Shown in pieces: positions 47,873 through 58,174 of a stretch of 64,000 bases of DNA. The notes under the pieces are model-generated. The model did no database searches, had not been told where the DNA came from, and saw only the letters and a list, made by a program, of their open reading frames with translations. A program made the position numbers and the translations under genes. Positions within the stretch are counted from its first letter, which is position 1. Every line of letters starts with the position of its first letter. The DNA comes from Vibrio maritimus (lineage in GTDB: Bacteria > Pseudomonadota > Gammaproteobacteria > Enterobacterales > Vibrionaceae): positions 62,001-126,000 of the forward strand of contig BBMT01000006.1 of the NCBI GenBank assembly GCA_000755425.1, given 5' to 3'.

Positions 47873-48103
47873 CTATTGCCAATGATGATGCAATAAGCTT
47901 TCGACTCTCGATTTGGAGCAAGTGCGATACGAACGTACTAAGTGTCCACCTTCATACACATCAACGCGGGCGTAGTCACATTTCTGCACCTCTGTCTCGG
48001 AAGATAGCTCGTCGAGTAGCATGCTAAGTTGATAAAACTCAAGGTTGGCTTGACAGAGTGGTGAGCGGCTCTCTCCAGAATAAAGTTTGACCTGTGCTGA
48101 CAT
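47873..48103 (-). CDS. Small hypothetical protein, 76 residues
   Basis: MSAQVKLYSGESRSPLCQAN begins a short soluble protein with two cysteines and a C-terminal KSRVESLLHHHWQ. An in-frame ATG at 48121 would add six residues. No family was recognised. It lies after another small gene on the same strand, and codon usage is consistent with a real gene. Confidence 0.45.
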   Translation of the reverse strand: MSAQVKLYSGESRSPLCQANLEFYQLSMLLDELSSETEVQKCDYARVDVYEGGHLVRSYRTCSKSRVESLLHHHWQ

Positions 48104-48240
48104 ACTCTGTGCTCCTTGCATTGATTCAATGAGACGAAATTCGATTTGGCTTCACCGAACTTGGTACGATGAAGCTGAAAGACAAGACCAGAGCTATAGA
48201 GAAAAAATTTCAGCGGAGGGTATTTGGTGTGTCGGAGTGA

Positions 48241-48522
48241 TTACTTTTCGACAATGCCATTACGTACTAGGCCGCGCTTTACACTGCTGCACAGCTTGGC
48301 GAAGCGGCGAAACTGCTCAAAGTTTGGTGCTGTGCCGCGCATCAATGCACTTTCCCAGTAACTGACATCGGTTTCCACCAACTCTAATAACTTCTTAGGA
48401 CACCCAATACAGGTATTGTTAGGCCCACAAACAAAGGTGTCTTGGTCATATAGAGGCAGTTCATTTTTGACTTGTTGAATCAGTAGTTGTGTCGCTTCTG
48501 CTAGGGTTGGTTTGCGGCTCAT
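48241..48522 (-). CDS. Small hypothetical cysteine-motif protein, 93 residues
   Basis: The protein (MSRKPTLAEATQLLIQQVKN) is mostly helical and contains DTFVCGPNNTCIGCPKKLLE, a Cx6Cx2C arrangement that may bind a metal or iron-sulfur cluster. The rest (TAPNFEQFRRFAKLCSSVKRG) is helical. It is probably conserved in Vibrio, but no function is known to me. Confidence 0.5.
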   Translation of the reverse strand: MSRKPTLAEATQLLIQQVKNELPLYDQDTFVCGPNNTCIGCPKKLLELVETDVSYWESALMRGTAPNFEQFRRFAKLCSSVKRGLVRNGIVEK

Positions 48523-48786
48523 ACGGAGTAACCGAAAAGAAATAGGAGCGACATCATAGGCGATCGACGTGGATGAAAATATTCTCCTTTGGAGTTAAAG
48601 CGAACAGTCGTTTGAGATTGTCTCAATTTTGAGTATTTGATTAATAACGGCTTTGTACAGTGGGAGAAGATTTTGAAACTGTTGCAATATGTAATGGAAT
48701 AAAGATGTGATGCTGCACGATTGTCGTCTCAGGAAAGTGGATTTCGACTACTAAATTGCAGCTCACGTGCGGTAAGGAGGGAGCCA

Positions 48787-50057
48787 ATGGACAAGCCTAT
48801 AGCGTTACTCGACGAGTCTATATCGCGTTTGTTCGACGTAACGCCGATTCCAACCGTCATTACCTGCCGAAAGGGCGTCTCCTCTATGCTAATCCCGCGC
48901 TGTGTCAATTTCTCGGTTACTCACGCAATGAGCTAATGTCTAACGATGTAGTGATGACCCATCCTGATGACTTAGAACTCAATAAGCGTATTCGTGGCCA
49001 ATTGAGTCAGGATCCCTTCACACCAATACAGATTGAGAAACGCTATCGTCACAAAAAAGGCTATACCCTTATTGCTCAGCTCAACATTGCTGCGGATGTG
49101 AATGAAGCTGGTGGGGTACACCATTTTGTGTCTCAGATCGTTGATATGTCAGCGATGAGGAAATCCCATGCTGCAGAGCTGCTTATGAACCACATGGTGA
49201 AAAAAATGCTCCGATGCTATCTATGTCGCTGAAACAGAATATGGCCATATCCTCAATTGTAACGAGCTAGCTTATAAAAGACTTGGCTACAGCAAAGAAG
49301 AGCTGCTTCAGCTATCAGTGATCGATATTAACCCTAGATTTAGTAAAGAGACCACTTGGAGTGAGCATGTTAGCCGAATGCAACTCAATAAAGAGGCATG
49401 CATTGAGGCGACCCACAGACGCAAGGATGGCGTGGAAATCCCAATCGAAGCCAGCGTCAACATGGTTGAATTTGATGGGCAGCAGTACTTTTTGGCGATA
49501 GTACGTGATATCTCTGAGAGAAAACAAAAGGAGCTCAAAGTTATTGAGGCGCAAAATTTAGATCCTTTGACAAACCTACCAAATCGACGTCTATTGGAAT
49601 CCCACCTTAAACAGCTTGTCGGTGAGTGCCGCACAAAGGCTGAGAAGATTGCCTTTATGTACGTTGATATTGATAACTTTAAATCTCTGAACGATAAGCA
49701 TGGCCATGTAGTGGGGGATAGAATCTTGACCGAGTTTGCCAAACGGTTGCAAGATTTTACTCGACAGTCTGACTTGGTCGGTCGTTTGGGCGGGGATGAG
49801 TTTTTAATTGTGTTGCCCGGGCTTAACAGTCGCGAACATGTGTTAAGCATTGCCCATCACATTCTACAAGTCACCTCACACCCTATTGATATCGGTGAGT
49901 CTGAACTCATTCCTATTAATGTCAGTTTGGGCGCAACGCTTTGTGATAGCAAGATCTCAACTGCGTTCGAGCTGTGAGTGTTGCAGACAAGGCGATGTAC
50001 GTTGCTAAAACTCATCAAGGCTCAGCTTGTCACTTTTTCGATATAGACCACGACTGA
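48787..50057 (+). CDS. PAS-PAS-GGDEF diguanylate cyclase (three frameshifts)
   Basis: A strong AAGGAGG precedes ATG 48787. PAS 1 covers ARLFDVTPIPTVI-type start through GRLLYANPALCQFLGYSRNEL; PAS 2 covers DAIYVAETEYGHILNCNELAYKRLG through VRDISERKQKEL; the GGDEF domain has DPLTNLPNRRLLE, the I-site RQSD five residues before GGDEF, and GRLGGDEFLIVLPG, all needed for c-di-GMP synthesis and product inhibition. Frames break near 48867 (lost base), 49205 (extra A in a seven-A run) and 49968 (lost base); after the last, VADKAMYVAKTHQGS completes the domain. No membrane segment. It could feed the c-di-GMP riboswitch at 60.9 kb. Confidence 0.8.
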
Positions 50058-50292
50058 ATCAAGACCACAAATAGTGGTCTCTCTCCCTTTACTGCGCAGT
50101 ATTTCTGAGGTGCAGAATTTCTTACAAAAAAACTAAGCCAAGTTGCCGTTTTTATTCTAATTTGTGGGTAGAGGTTATCAATTTTTAGCTTCACGTCCTG
50201 TTGCATTGTTAAATCACCAATATGGTGGCGAGGCTCGACCTTTCGAGCCGGCATGAGACGGCGAAGTACTCACACTATAAGGAGTCCGTGAG

Positions 50293-51477
50293 ATGAGAAA
50301 ACCAATGTCTGTTTTGCTTGCGTCGTTAGCGCTCTGCTCATCGGCGACGGCTTTCGCGTTGGTCACACCGAACCCACCTGCACTGAATGCCAAAGGCTAT
50401 GTCCTAATGGACTATCAGTCGGGAGAGATCATTGTTGGAGGCAACCAAGATGCTGCACTCGCTCCTGCGAGTTTAACCAAGCTGATGACGGCATATGTTG
50501 TTGGAATGGAGATAGCATCTGGCCGCACAGCATGGGACAGCAAAGTGGCTGTGAGTGAAAATGCTTGGTCAGTTAAGTTTCCCGATTCTTCAAAGATGTT
50601 TATTAAGCCAGGTGACGATGTAACGGTTGCCGATTTGATGAGAGGGTTGATTGTTCAGTCGGGCAACGATGCTGCGGTCGCCCTAGCTGAGCATATTGCC
50701 GGGACAGAAAGTGGTTTTGTGGCACTGATGAATCAGTGGGCAATTAACTTAGGTATGAATAGCTCTCAGTTTATCAATGCTCATGGTTTGGATGGACAAG
50801 GTATTCACACCACCCCGCAAGATATGGCGGTATTGATGAGACGCATCATCGAGGATGTGCCAGAGGTTTATAAGCTCTACTCTGAGAAGCGATTTGAGTG
50901 GGCTGATATCAAGCAGTACAACCGCAATAGACTGCTATGGGACAACTCACTTAATGTGGATGGAGGAAAAACCGGTTATACCTCCGAAGCAGGCTACAGT
51001 TTGGTTAGCTCAGCTACGCAGGGGCAAATGCGACTGATCTCGGTAGTAATGGGTACCCCAAGTGCACAGACGCGAGTTGAAGCTTCGAGGCAATTGCTGA
51101 ACTACGGCTTCCGTTTCTATGAAACGGATCAACTTGCAGAATCGGATTCGACTGAAGTGACGGCAAAAGTATGGAAAGGAGCAAGTAGTGCGATTCCTTT
51201 AGGCTTTGAACAAGATGTTTACGCTACTTACCTTCGAGGGAATAGCCGTGGTGTTTCTAAGGAGGTTGAGGTATTTGCTCCTCTAATCGCGCCAATCAAT
51301 CAAGGTGACATTATCGGTAGTGTCACTTGGAAAGTCGGCAACGATGAAATTGCCACGGAACCTCTAGTCGCTAAGTCGACGGTGGAACAAGGCTCTATTT
51401 TCAAGCGCCTATGGGATACGGTGGTGCTTTGGTTCAAATCGCTGTTTACTGATACCAAAGATCTTTGGGAGCAATAG
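50293..51477 (+). CDS. dacA: D-alanyl-D-alanine carboxypeptidase (PBP5/6 family)
   Basis: The 394-residue protein has a signal peptide (ending TAFA) and the penicillin-binding motifs ASLTKLM (SxxK, near residue 59), SGNDAAVALAEH (SxN) and GGKTGYTSEAGYS (KTG). A C-terminal amphipathic helix (FKRLWDTVVLWFKSLF) anchors it to the inner membrane, as in PBP5 and PBP6. It trims the pentapeptide of peptidoglycan stem peptides. An AAGGAGT ribosome-binding site precedes the ATG. Whether this is the dacA or dacC paralogue is not clear. Confidence 0.88.
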   Translation: MRKPMSVLLASLALCSSATAFALVTPNPPALNAKGYVLMDYQSGEIIVGGNQDAALAPASLTKLMTAYVVGMEIASGRTAWDSKVAVSENAWSVKFPDSSKMFIKPGDDVTVADLMRGLIVQSGNDAAVALAEHIAGTESGFVALMNQWAINLGMNSSQFINAHGLDGQGIHTTPQDMAVLMRRIIEDVPEVYKLYSEKRFEWADIKQYNRNRLLWDNSLNVDGGKTGYTSEAGYSLVSSATQGQMRLISVVMGTPSAQTRVEASRQLLNYGFRFYETDQLAESDSTEVTAKVWKGASSAIPLGFEQDVYATYLRGNSRGVSKEVEVFAPLIAPINQGDIIGSVTWKVGNDEIATEPLVAKSTVEQGSIFKRLWDTVVLWFKSLFTDTKDLWEQ

Positions 51478-51488
51478 ACAGTTAGAAT

Positions 51489-51525
51489 TAGAGCGGTAAT
51501 CACTCGAATTATCGCTCTATTCTTT
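51489..51525 (+). terminator. Intrinsic terminator after the carboxypeptidase gene
   Basis: TAGAGCGGTAAT / ATTATCGCTCTA form a 12-bp stem with one G-U pair and a 7-base loop, followed by TTCTTTATTT. Confidence 0.75.
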
Positions 51526-51584
51526 ATTTCATCTCGTTGCCTCGCTAGAATAGCGCGCTCTTTGATAGCAACACCGCAATGGTT

Positions 51585-52093
51585 ATGAGCCATATCTCAA
51601 GTACATCTCAGGTTATCCTCAACATCTTGTCGAGCAGATAGATGGTATGGTGTCGTCGGGACGCTTTATTCAATGGTTTGAAAAGCGCTTTCCAGACCGT
51701 CATCAAATCAAGAGTGAAAAAGCGCTCTTTGATTACACCATGGACATTAAGCAGCGTTACATGAAAAAAACGCCGCCTCTCTCGAAAGTCATTTGGGACA
51801 ATAAGATCCACCTTATCAACAATGCGCTTGGCCTACATACTTATATATCTCGCGCACATGGTGGCAAACTGAAAGCAAAGAATGAAATCCGCATCGCGAG
51901 CGTGTTTAAAGATGCGCCTGAGCCTCTGCTGCGTATGCTAGTGGTTCATGAACTCGCCCACATCAAAGAAAAGAACCACGATAAAGCGTTTTATCAACTA
52001 TGTTGTCATATGGAACCTGACTATCATCAGCTTGAGTTCGATGCGCGCCTTTTTATGATCTATAAAGAGCTTCTCAATGACTCGTCAAAATAA
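51585..52093 (+). CDS. ygjP: YgjP-like M48/DUF45 metallohydrolase (frameshifted near the start)
   Basis: The metal site VVHELAHIKEKNHDKAFYQLC (HExxH...H) and the early part FDYTMDIKQRYMKKTPPLSKV identify the YgjP family, reported to include UTP pyrophosphatase activity. ATG 51585 begins in a different frame from the bulk. Reading KYISGYPQHLVEQIDG backwards from 51647 shows that one missing A near 51598 separates them, giving about 169 residues. An alternative is a start at 51647, which would omit the conserved N-terminus. It overlaps rlmF by 17 bases. Confidence 0.75.
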
Positions 52094-53132
52094 ATCTAAT
52101 CCACGATCTCGCAAGCAAGATAATTCCTCGGCTATGGTTGTCGACAAACGCAAAGCGAGCGGGCTTCATGCCAACAACAAACACCAAGGTCGCTATGACT
52201 TTAAGCGTCTGATTGAGGCGGAACCGGTATTGGCGGATCATGTGGTGAAAAACCCACATGGCGATATGAGCATTGCGTTTTCTAATCCCGAATCAGTAAA
52301 AGTGCTCAATCGAGCGCTGTTAAAAGCGTATTACGGATTAAGCCACTGGGATATTCCAAGTGGGTATCTGTGTCCACCGATCCCAGGACGTGCGGATTAC
52401 ATCCACCGACTCAACGAATGGCTTCAACACGACCTAATGCAAGATCGTCCAGCTAAAGCACGTCTTAAAGTCAAAGCTTTGGACATCGGTGTTGGCGCAA
52501 ACTGTATTTACCCGATTGTCGGTGCGACGCAATACCATTGGAATTGGGTAGGAAGTGATGTCGATGAAGGCTCGTTAGAAAGCGCACAAAACAATGTCAC
52601 ACTCAACGATAAACTGACCAGAAAAATTAAGCTAAGGCATCAAAGCCAAAGTGAACATATTTTTGAAGGTGTGATTCAACATGGTGACGTGTTCGTTGTG
52701 ACAACCTGTAATCCTCCGTTCCATAAATCAGCAGAAGACGCCCAGAAGGGGACTGAACGCAAGAACGCCAATCTGGCGAAAAATAGACAGCAGCGTGGCG
52801 ATCAGTTACAGGGCAAACAAAAGCCAGAGCAAAAGAATGAAGGACTCAATTTTGGTGGTCAAAATGCGGAGCTTTGGTTTCCAGGCGGAGAGGAAGCGTT
52901 TGTTCTGAATATGGCGAATGAGAGTAAGAAGTTCGCAAACCAAGTGATCTGGTTCTCGACCCTGCTTTCTAAGAAAGACAATATTCGTCCATTGCAAAAA
53001 CACCTAGAGAAGTTGGGGGCGACCCATGTCCTGATCCAAGAAATGGCGCAAGGACAGAAGAAAAGCCGTTTTGTCGCATGGTCGTTTATGTCCCATGAGC
53101 AAAGATTGGCGGTGAGCGGGCATTTATTATAA
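52077..53132 (+). CDS. rlmF: 23S rRNA (adenine(1618)-N6)-methyltransferase
   Basis: RlmF methylates A1618 of 23S rRNA with SAM. The 351-residue protein has GLHANNKHQGRYDFKRLIEA at the N-terminus, the SAM motif VKALDIGVGANCIYPIVGA, the adenine-methyltransferase catalytic motif TTCNPPFHKSAEDA and LNFGGQNAELWFPGGEEAF. The basic N-terminal 20 residues fit RNA binding. It overlaps the upstream ygjP end, and a terminator follows at 53141. Confidence 0.92.
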   Translation: MTRQNKSNPRSRKQDNSSAMVVDKRKASGLHANNKHQGRYDFKRLIEAEPVLADHVVKNPHGDMSIAFSNPESVKVLNRALLKAYYGLSHWDIPSGYLCPPIPGRADYIHRLNEWLQHDLMQDRPAKARLKVKALDIGVGANCIYPIVGATQYHWNWVGSDVDEGSLESAQNNVTLNDKLTRKIKLRHQSQSEHIFEGVIQHGDVFVVTTCNPPFHKSAEDAQKGTERKNANLAKNRQQRGDQLQGKQKPEQKNEGLNFGGQNAELWFPGGEEAFVLNMANESKKFANQVIWFSTLLSKKDNIRPLQKHLEKLGATHVLIQEMAQGQKKSRFVAWSFMSHEQRLAVSGHLL

Positions 53133-53140
53133 TTGAAGTT

Positions 53141-53170
53141 AGAGCCGGGAGACCGGCTCTAATTCTTTAA
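53141..53170. terminator. Intrinsic terminator, convergent genes
   Basis: AGAGCCGG / CCGGCTCT is a perfect 8-bp stem with a GAGA loop, followed by AATTCTTT, between rlmF and the convergent aldehyde dehydrogenase gene. Confidence 0.75.
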
Positions 53171-53182
53171 AATGTAGTATGA

Positions 53183-54596
53183 CTATTTCAACAAGTACTT
53201 TCTTAGTGTTCTGAACACAAAGTCACGATTTTTAAGAATAAATCGATTCTTAGGAAGCCAAGCACTGGAGCGAAGTACAGTCTTTGCCTTCGAGAAGGTT
53301 AAGAAACCCTCATGACCATGGTAGTGACCCATACCAGAGTTACCCACACCGCCAAAAGGTGCATCATCAGCGGCAACATGCATCGCAGTGTCATTGATTG
53401 CAACTCCACCACTGTGAGTACGAGAAACCAGACTATCAATAACTTGGTTATCATTTGACATAATGTACAACGCCAGCGGACGAGGACGTTCGTTGATGTA
53501 AGTGATGACTTCTTCGAGTTCGTTGTAAGTCAAAATAGGTAGGATGGAACCAAAGATCTCCTCTTGGAGAACATTCATTTCTGGACTTAAGTTAGTCAGC
53601 AAGTGAGGGTAAACTCGACGTCCTTGCCCTTCCTCTATATCTTTCACGGTATGCACTTTTGCGCCTTGCTTTTTAGCATCGGTAAGGAAGCTCATCAGTC
53701 GTGTGTATTGGCGGTCAGAGACGATGTGTGTTTGCGTGTTAGTCGATTCATTGTCTAGGTGATATTCACGATATCTTTGAATGAAGGTTTTGATGAAATC
53801 TTGCTCACGTTCTTTAGGAACAAAGACATAGTCTGGAGCAACACAGATTTGACCTGAATTTACCGACTTACCGACAATTAAAGCATCCACGGCGATTCTG
53901 ATATCGATGTTTTTATCGATAATTGTGGGTGATTTGCCACCCAGCTCAAGCGTAATTGGGGTTAGGTTATCAGCCGCAGAATGCGCTACCATTTTTCCGA
54001 CAGTTGATGAGCCTGTAAAAATGAGGTGATCAAACGGTAACTTTGAGAACGCGGCACCCACATCGGCTTCGCCTTCAATGATTTGAATGTGGTCACTAAG
54101 ATCTTTTACTACTTCGCGAAGTGCCGCATTTGCATTGGGCGTAAATTCGCTCATTTTGATCATTACTCGGTTTCCGGCAGCAAGCGCCTGTGCCGCTGGA
54201 CCTAGTGCTAGATAGAATGGAAAGTTCCACGGAGTAATAACACCAACCACGCCCAATGGTTGATAATGCACGGTTACTTTGGACGGATACAACATCAGCC
54301 CAGCGTGTCGTTTTGATGGTTTCATCCACTTTTTTCAAATTTTTGATTGCATAATTAATCCCAGCGACGCTTGGTAAAACGTCTGCAATCAGAGTGTCGA
54401 ATTCACTGCGGTAACCGTAGTCACGTTTGAGAGCGTCATAGATTTTTTGCTCGTTGTTGAGTATTGCTTGTTTTAGTTTTTTAAGGACTTCTACGCGCTG
54501 CTCATAGGTTGGGGCAGGGTTGTCGTTGTATGCGCTTCTCATATTTTCAAAAACATGGTCGAGCGGTTGAGCTGATGCAATCTGTGTATCTGACAT
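53183..54596 (-). CDS. Aldehyde dehydrogenase, coniferyl-aldehyde dehydrogenase type (frameshifted)
   Basis: The protein has the class-3-like ALDH plan: ITPWNFPFYLALGPAAQALA, FTGSSTVGKMVAHSAAD, TLELGGKSPTI with the catalytic glutamate and NSGQICVAPDYVFVP with the catalytic cysteine. The N-terminal part (SAYNDNPAPTYEQRVEVLKK, DALKRDYGYRSEFDTL) ends at about 54335; one A too many in a run after NLKK moves it out of frame from WMKPSKRHAGLMLYPSKV. The restored protein is about 470 residues. A TetR gene lies 27 bases upstream, so the pair may form an aldehyde-stress or aromatic-aldehyde response unit. Confidence 0.83.
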
Positions 54597-54623
54597 AGTG
54601 TTTCTCTCTGACTTTGAGGCAAA

Positions 54624-55181
54624 TTAGACGTTAGCTTTCGTGACGCTTTTTATTATTATCTCTATGTTTTTATTGAAACTTTCTCTTGAGGTTTCTTCAA
54701 GAAGCAGGCCTTTCCCTGCAGATATTAAGGTGTATGCGATTCCCAGTGCGTTTTCACTGGACGCAAGGTTGTGATGCGTTAGATAGTTCGCAAGTCGCTC
54801 TCTAAACCTGATAGGCCAGTCTTGTGCAGACGCGTGTGTGGCTTTAAGCGTGTCATCTAATACTTGGGCGCCATGCGGATTGGATATGACCTTGACCGCA
54901 TTACCAATAAATACATCAAAGGTTTTCATCAAACCGTCAATAGGTTCGATTTTGTCATCATCCAACACTTCGAAAATACTCGCATACATCGTTGCAAGAT
55001 AAGTATCGATAACCCATCGATAGCAATTGTCCTTCGAGCCAAATTTCTTGTAGATAGACTGTCTTGATAGCTCAGCACTGTTAGCTAAATCTTGCATTGA
55101 GGTCTTTTGAAACCCGTGAAGTGCAAAGGTAAACAGTAGTCGTTTTGCTAATTCAAACTCTTGACCAACTTTCTCAGACAT
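54624..55181 (-). CDS. TetR-family regulator
   Basis: The 185-residue protein has the TetR HTH (FTFALHGFQKTSMQDLANSAELSRQSIYKKFGSKDN region, with the typical YKKFGSK) in its first 55 residues and an all-helical ligand-binding part after. It is the first gene of a two-gene operon with the aldehyde dehydrogenase. The upstream region contains a 9-bp inverted repeat pair that could be its operator. Confidence 0.85.
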   Translation of the reverse strand: MSEKVGQEFELAKRLLFTFALHGFQKTSMQDLANSAELSRQSIYKKFGSKDNCYRWVIDTYLATMYASIFEVLDDDKIEPIDGLMKTFDVFIGNAVKVISNPHGAQVLDDTLKATHASAQDWPIRFRERLANYLTHHNLASSENALGIAYTLISAGKGLLLEETSRESFNKNIEIIIKSVTKANV

Positions 55182-55277
55182 ACTTTTGTGACCTTATCCT
55201 AATTCGTGTTTTTAACATCGATATTGAGCAATCATGGAAATGAACATAGCAACTACGAACGATGTTTCTTGTATTAA

Positions 55278-55340
55278 GGTTTACATTGTTGGTGCTATAT
55301 GTCAACTTTGAATTTACATATTTATGGTTTTATGTAAACC
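55278..55340. promoter_or_regulatory. Candidate operator pair upstream of the TetR gene
   Basis: GGTTTACAT (55278-55286) and ATGTAAACC (55332-55340) are perfect inverted copies separated by 45 bases, with a related TTTACAT-like element between. The distance suggests two half-operators or a looped site near the TetR promoter. Confidence 0.35.
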
Positions 55341-55465
55341 CGATGCCGCAGTGATTTTTATTAAGTTATTGAGAAAAAGTGATTTCTTCTAGGATTGATA
55401 TTTGAATAAGGTGACAGCTGTGTTGAGGTCATAAAGAGAGGTGTTCACTGGTCGTTTTGGGTGAG

Positions 55466-56179
55466 CTATTGGTCAGTCAGCAGCCGTTGATATTTCTCTG
55501 CCATGGAGGTGTTTCCTTCCTTTAGCTCCAATTCGCTTAAGATAGATAAACTCGGAGTTTGATAACCGTATCGCTGATGGAACTTCATTAGTCGCATTCG
55601 TGCTTGTTGATATTCGCCATCCTTTACTTCTAAAGCGGCCAACTGAATGGTGGAGTTAGGGCGAAGGGGCGAGTGCTCCAATGACTTGATAAAATAGGCT
55701 TTTGCTGTGTTAGGTTGGCCAGCTTTTAGCGCGCATAAGCCTGCGTTCTCGTAGCTTTCGGCAATTTGATAGTAATTTGGTTGCTGCGTAGCTGCGACTA
55801 ACAGAGCTTCTGCTTGTTCATATTCACTGCGTTTACATAGAAAAGTCCCGTAGTGGTGGTACACCTCGCCGCTATTCGGAGCCACTTTTAGCGCGGTTCG
55901 ATAAGCATCACTGGCGTGTTTAAACTCACCCACAGCTTCGAAATAGTAAGCCATAGAAAGATGGGCTCGATAATACTTAGGTGCGAATTCGAGCGCTTTT
56001 TCGAAGTCTTGTTTGGCTCGGCTGTATTGCTCTCTTTTCATGTAAGCGAGCCCAAGTTCAATGCGCGTGTCGGCAGCATCCACTGGGGCTGCGCTCACTT
56101 TAGGCTCTTCACCAACTGTCACGCATCCAGATGTGAACAAAATTAAAAGTGTAGATTGCATCGCCAAACGGAGTTTCAT
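55466..56179 (-). CDS. pilW: TPR lipoprotein, PilW/PilF-like
   Basis: The 237-residue protein has a lipoprotein-like signal (LILFTSGC, lipobox with a less common T at -3) and about five tetratricopeptide repeats (LGLAYMKREQYSRAKQDF, YRAHLSMAYYFEAVGEF, GEVYHHYGTFLCKRSEYEQA and others). This is the architecture of the type IV pilus secretin pilotin PilW/PilF. In Vibrio the main pilW normally lies beside rlmN and rodZ; here it stands between a TetR gene and fadD, so it may be a second copy or a different TPR lipoprotein. Confidence 0.7.
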   Translation of the reverse strand: MKLRLAMQSTLLILFTSGCVTVGEEPKVSAAPVDAADTRIELGLAYMKREQYSRAKQDFEKALEFAPKYYRAHLSMAYYFEAVGEFKHASDAYRTALKVAPNSGEVYHHYGTFLCKRSEYEQAEALLVAATQQPNYYQIAESYENAGLCALKAGQPNTAKAYFIKSLEHSPLRPNSTIQLAALEVKDGEYQQARMRLMKFHQRYGYQTPSLSILSELELKEGNTSMAEKYQRLLTDQ

Positions 56180-56391
56180 TCGTTTTCGCTCATAGATTTA
56201 TAGATGTGACCATTCTAAAAGCTGTGCTGAACTCAAAGGAAGTGATGGCATGTTGCTGCGACACACAACACAAACTCTGATTTCTGAATGACATAATTGC
56301 CTATAAAACAAGCGATCAAATTAGAATAATCACTCAATTCTTTAGTCCGCAACTCTTCTTAGATAAAGTAGCTAGGTCTAACTATGAAGGT

Positions 56392-58079
56392 ATGAATTTG
56401 ATGAGCAATGCGAACTGCAACGGACATAAACCTTGGCTACAGACTTACCCAAGCGATGTGCCTGAATTTGTTGATGTTGACCAATACACCAATATCAATG
56501 AGATGTTTAAAACGCCTTTTGAGAAGTTTGCCGATAATACTGCTTTTGTGAATATGGGACATTCTCTGACGTATCGTGAATTGAATGAAAAGAGCGATGC
56601 GTTTGCGGCCTATTTGCAAACGGAACTTCACGCTAAAAAAGGTGATCGCATTGCACTGATGATGCCAAACCTTCTGCAATATCCTATTGCTATCTTAGGA
56701 GCGCTAAAAGCAGGTCTTGTAGTGGTGAATGTGAATCCGTTGTACACACCTCGTGAGCTTGAACACCAGCTTCGAGACTCAGGTGCTACCATCATTGTTG
56801 CCGTGACCAACTTTGGCAATAGCTTGCAGCAAGTGATTGAAAAGACCAGCATTAAGCACGTGATTTTAACCAGTATCGGTGATGCACTCGCACCACATAA
56901 GCGTACCCTGGTGAACTTTGTCGTTAAGTATGTAAAAAAGATGGTGCCAAAATACAACTTACCAGGTGCCATCTCACTTCGCCGTGCATTAACTGATGGC
57001 AAACAAATGACCTTTGTTGAGCCAGAATTAAACCGTGATGATTTGGCATACTTGCAATATACAGGTGGGACAACTGGGCTTGCCAAAGGCGCGATGTTGA
57101 CTCACCGCAACGTTATCGCCAACGTGCTTCAGGTTTTTGGGCACTTTGGACCGCGCACTGCGAAAGACCAAGAGCGCGCAGTGACGCCACTACCGCTTTA
57201 CCATATCTTTGCTAACTCGGTCAGTATGATGCTGATGATGTACATGGGAGCGAGCAATCTATTGATCACCAACCCTCGTGATCTAAACAGCTTCGTTAAT
57301 GACTTGAGTAAGTATCCGTTTACCATGATCTTTGGTTTGAATACCTTGCTTGCGGCACTCAATAAGCATGAGAAGTTCAAAACTCTCGATTTTTCAAACG
57401 CAGAATTCACCATCGCTGGTGGCATGGCGACTCAAAAGCATGTTGCAGATGAATGGCAGAAAATTACTGGAATGCCAATCATCGAGGGCTATGGTCTGAC
57501 AGAATGTTCACCTGTCGTTGCGGGCGGCGTACATACTCAGCAAGCTTACGTAGCAGCGGTTGGCGTACCGTTACCCAGCACGGAACTGCGTATTGTCGAT
57601 GAGCAGGGGCAGGCCCTTGGTGTGAATCAGGTGGGCGAAATCCAAATTCGCGGCCCACAAGTGATGAAAGGCTACTGGAAGCAAGATGCCGAAACCCAAG
57701 CGATCTTCGCAGAAGACGGTTGGCTCTATTCTGGTGATATTGGTCGCATGGACGAGGAAGGCATTTTCTATATTGAAGATCGCAAAAAGGACATGATTTT
57801 GGTGTCTGGTTTCAACGTGTTCCCGACAGAAGTGGAAGAAGTTGCAACTTTGCATCCGAAAGTAACCGAGGCGGCGGCGGTGGGTATTCCAGATGATATC
57901 GCCGGTGAGCGCGTGAAGCTGTTTGTTGTTGCCAACGGCAATGTGACTGCGGATGAAATTAAGCAGCACTGCCGTAAACATTTGACCGGCTATAAAATCC
58001 CTACGTTTATCGAGTTTAGGATGAGCTGCCAAAAACCAACGTAGGCAAGATCTTAAGGCGCGAACTGCGCGATCAATAG
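56392..58079 (+). CDS. fadD: Long-chain-fatty-acid-CoA ligase (frameshifted at the C-terminus)
   Basis: FadD activates fatty acids to acyl-CoA at the inner membrane. The protein has YTGGTTGLAKGAMLTHRN (AMP-binding P-loop), IIEGYGLTECSPVVAG and WLYSGDIGRMDEEGIFYIED followed by the hinge DRKKDMILVSGFNVFPTEVE. The frame breaks near 58020 after FIEFR. One base restored gives DELPKTNVGKILRRELRDQ, with the catalytic lysine in NVGKILR, and a TAG ending at 58079. About 563 residues. A downstream ATG at 56401 is an alternative start. FadR sites were not recognised. Confidence 0.92.
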
Positions 58080-58129
58080 AACTCAATGTTCAGATGAAGA
58101 GCCGCTAAACTGGCGCAATACGCGCTACT

Positions 58130-58156
58130 AAGCCACACTTAAAGTTTGGCTTTTTT
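58130..58156 (+). terminator. Intrinsic terminator after fadD
   Basis: AAGCCA / TGGCTT stem with mismatches in the middle (AAGCCACACTTAAAGTTTGGCTT) is followed by TTTTT. Confidence 0.6.
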
Positions 58157-58174
58157 TGTTTGAAGGAGATAGCG

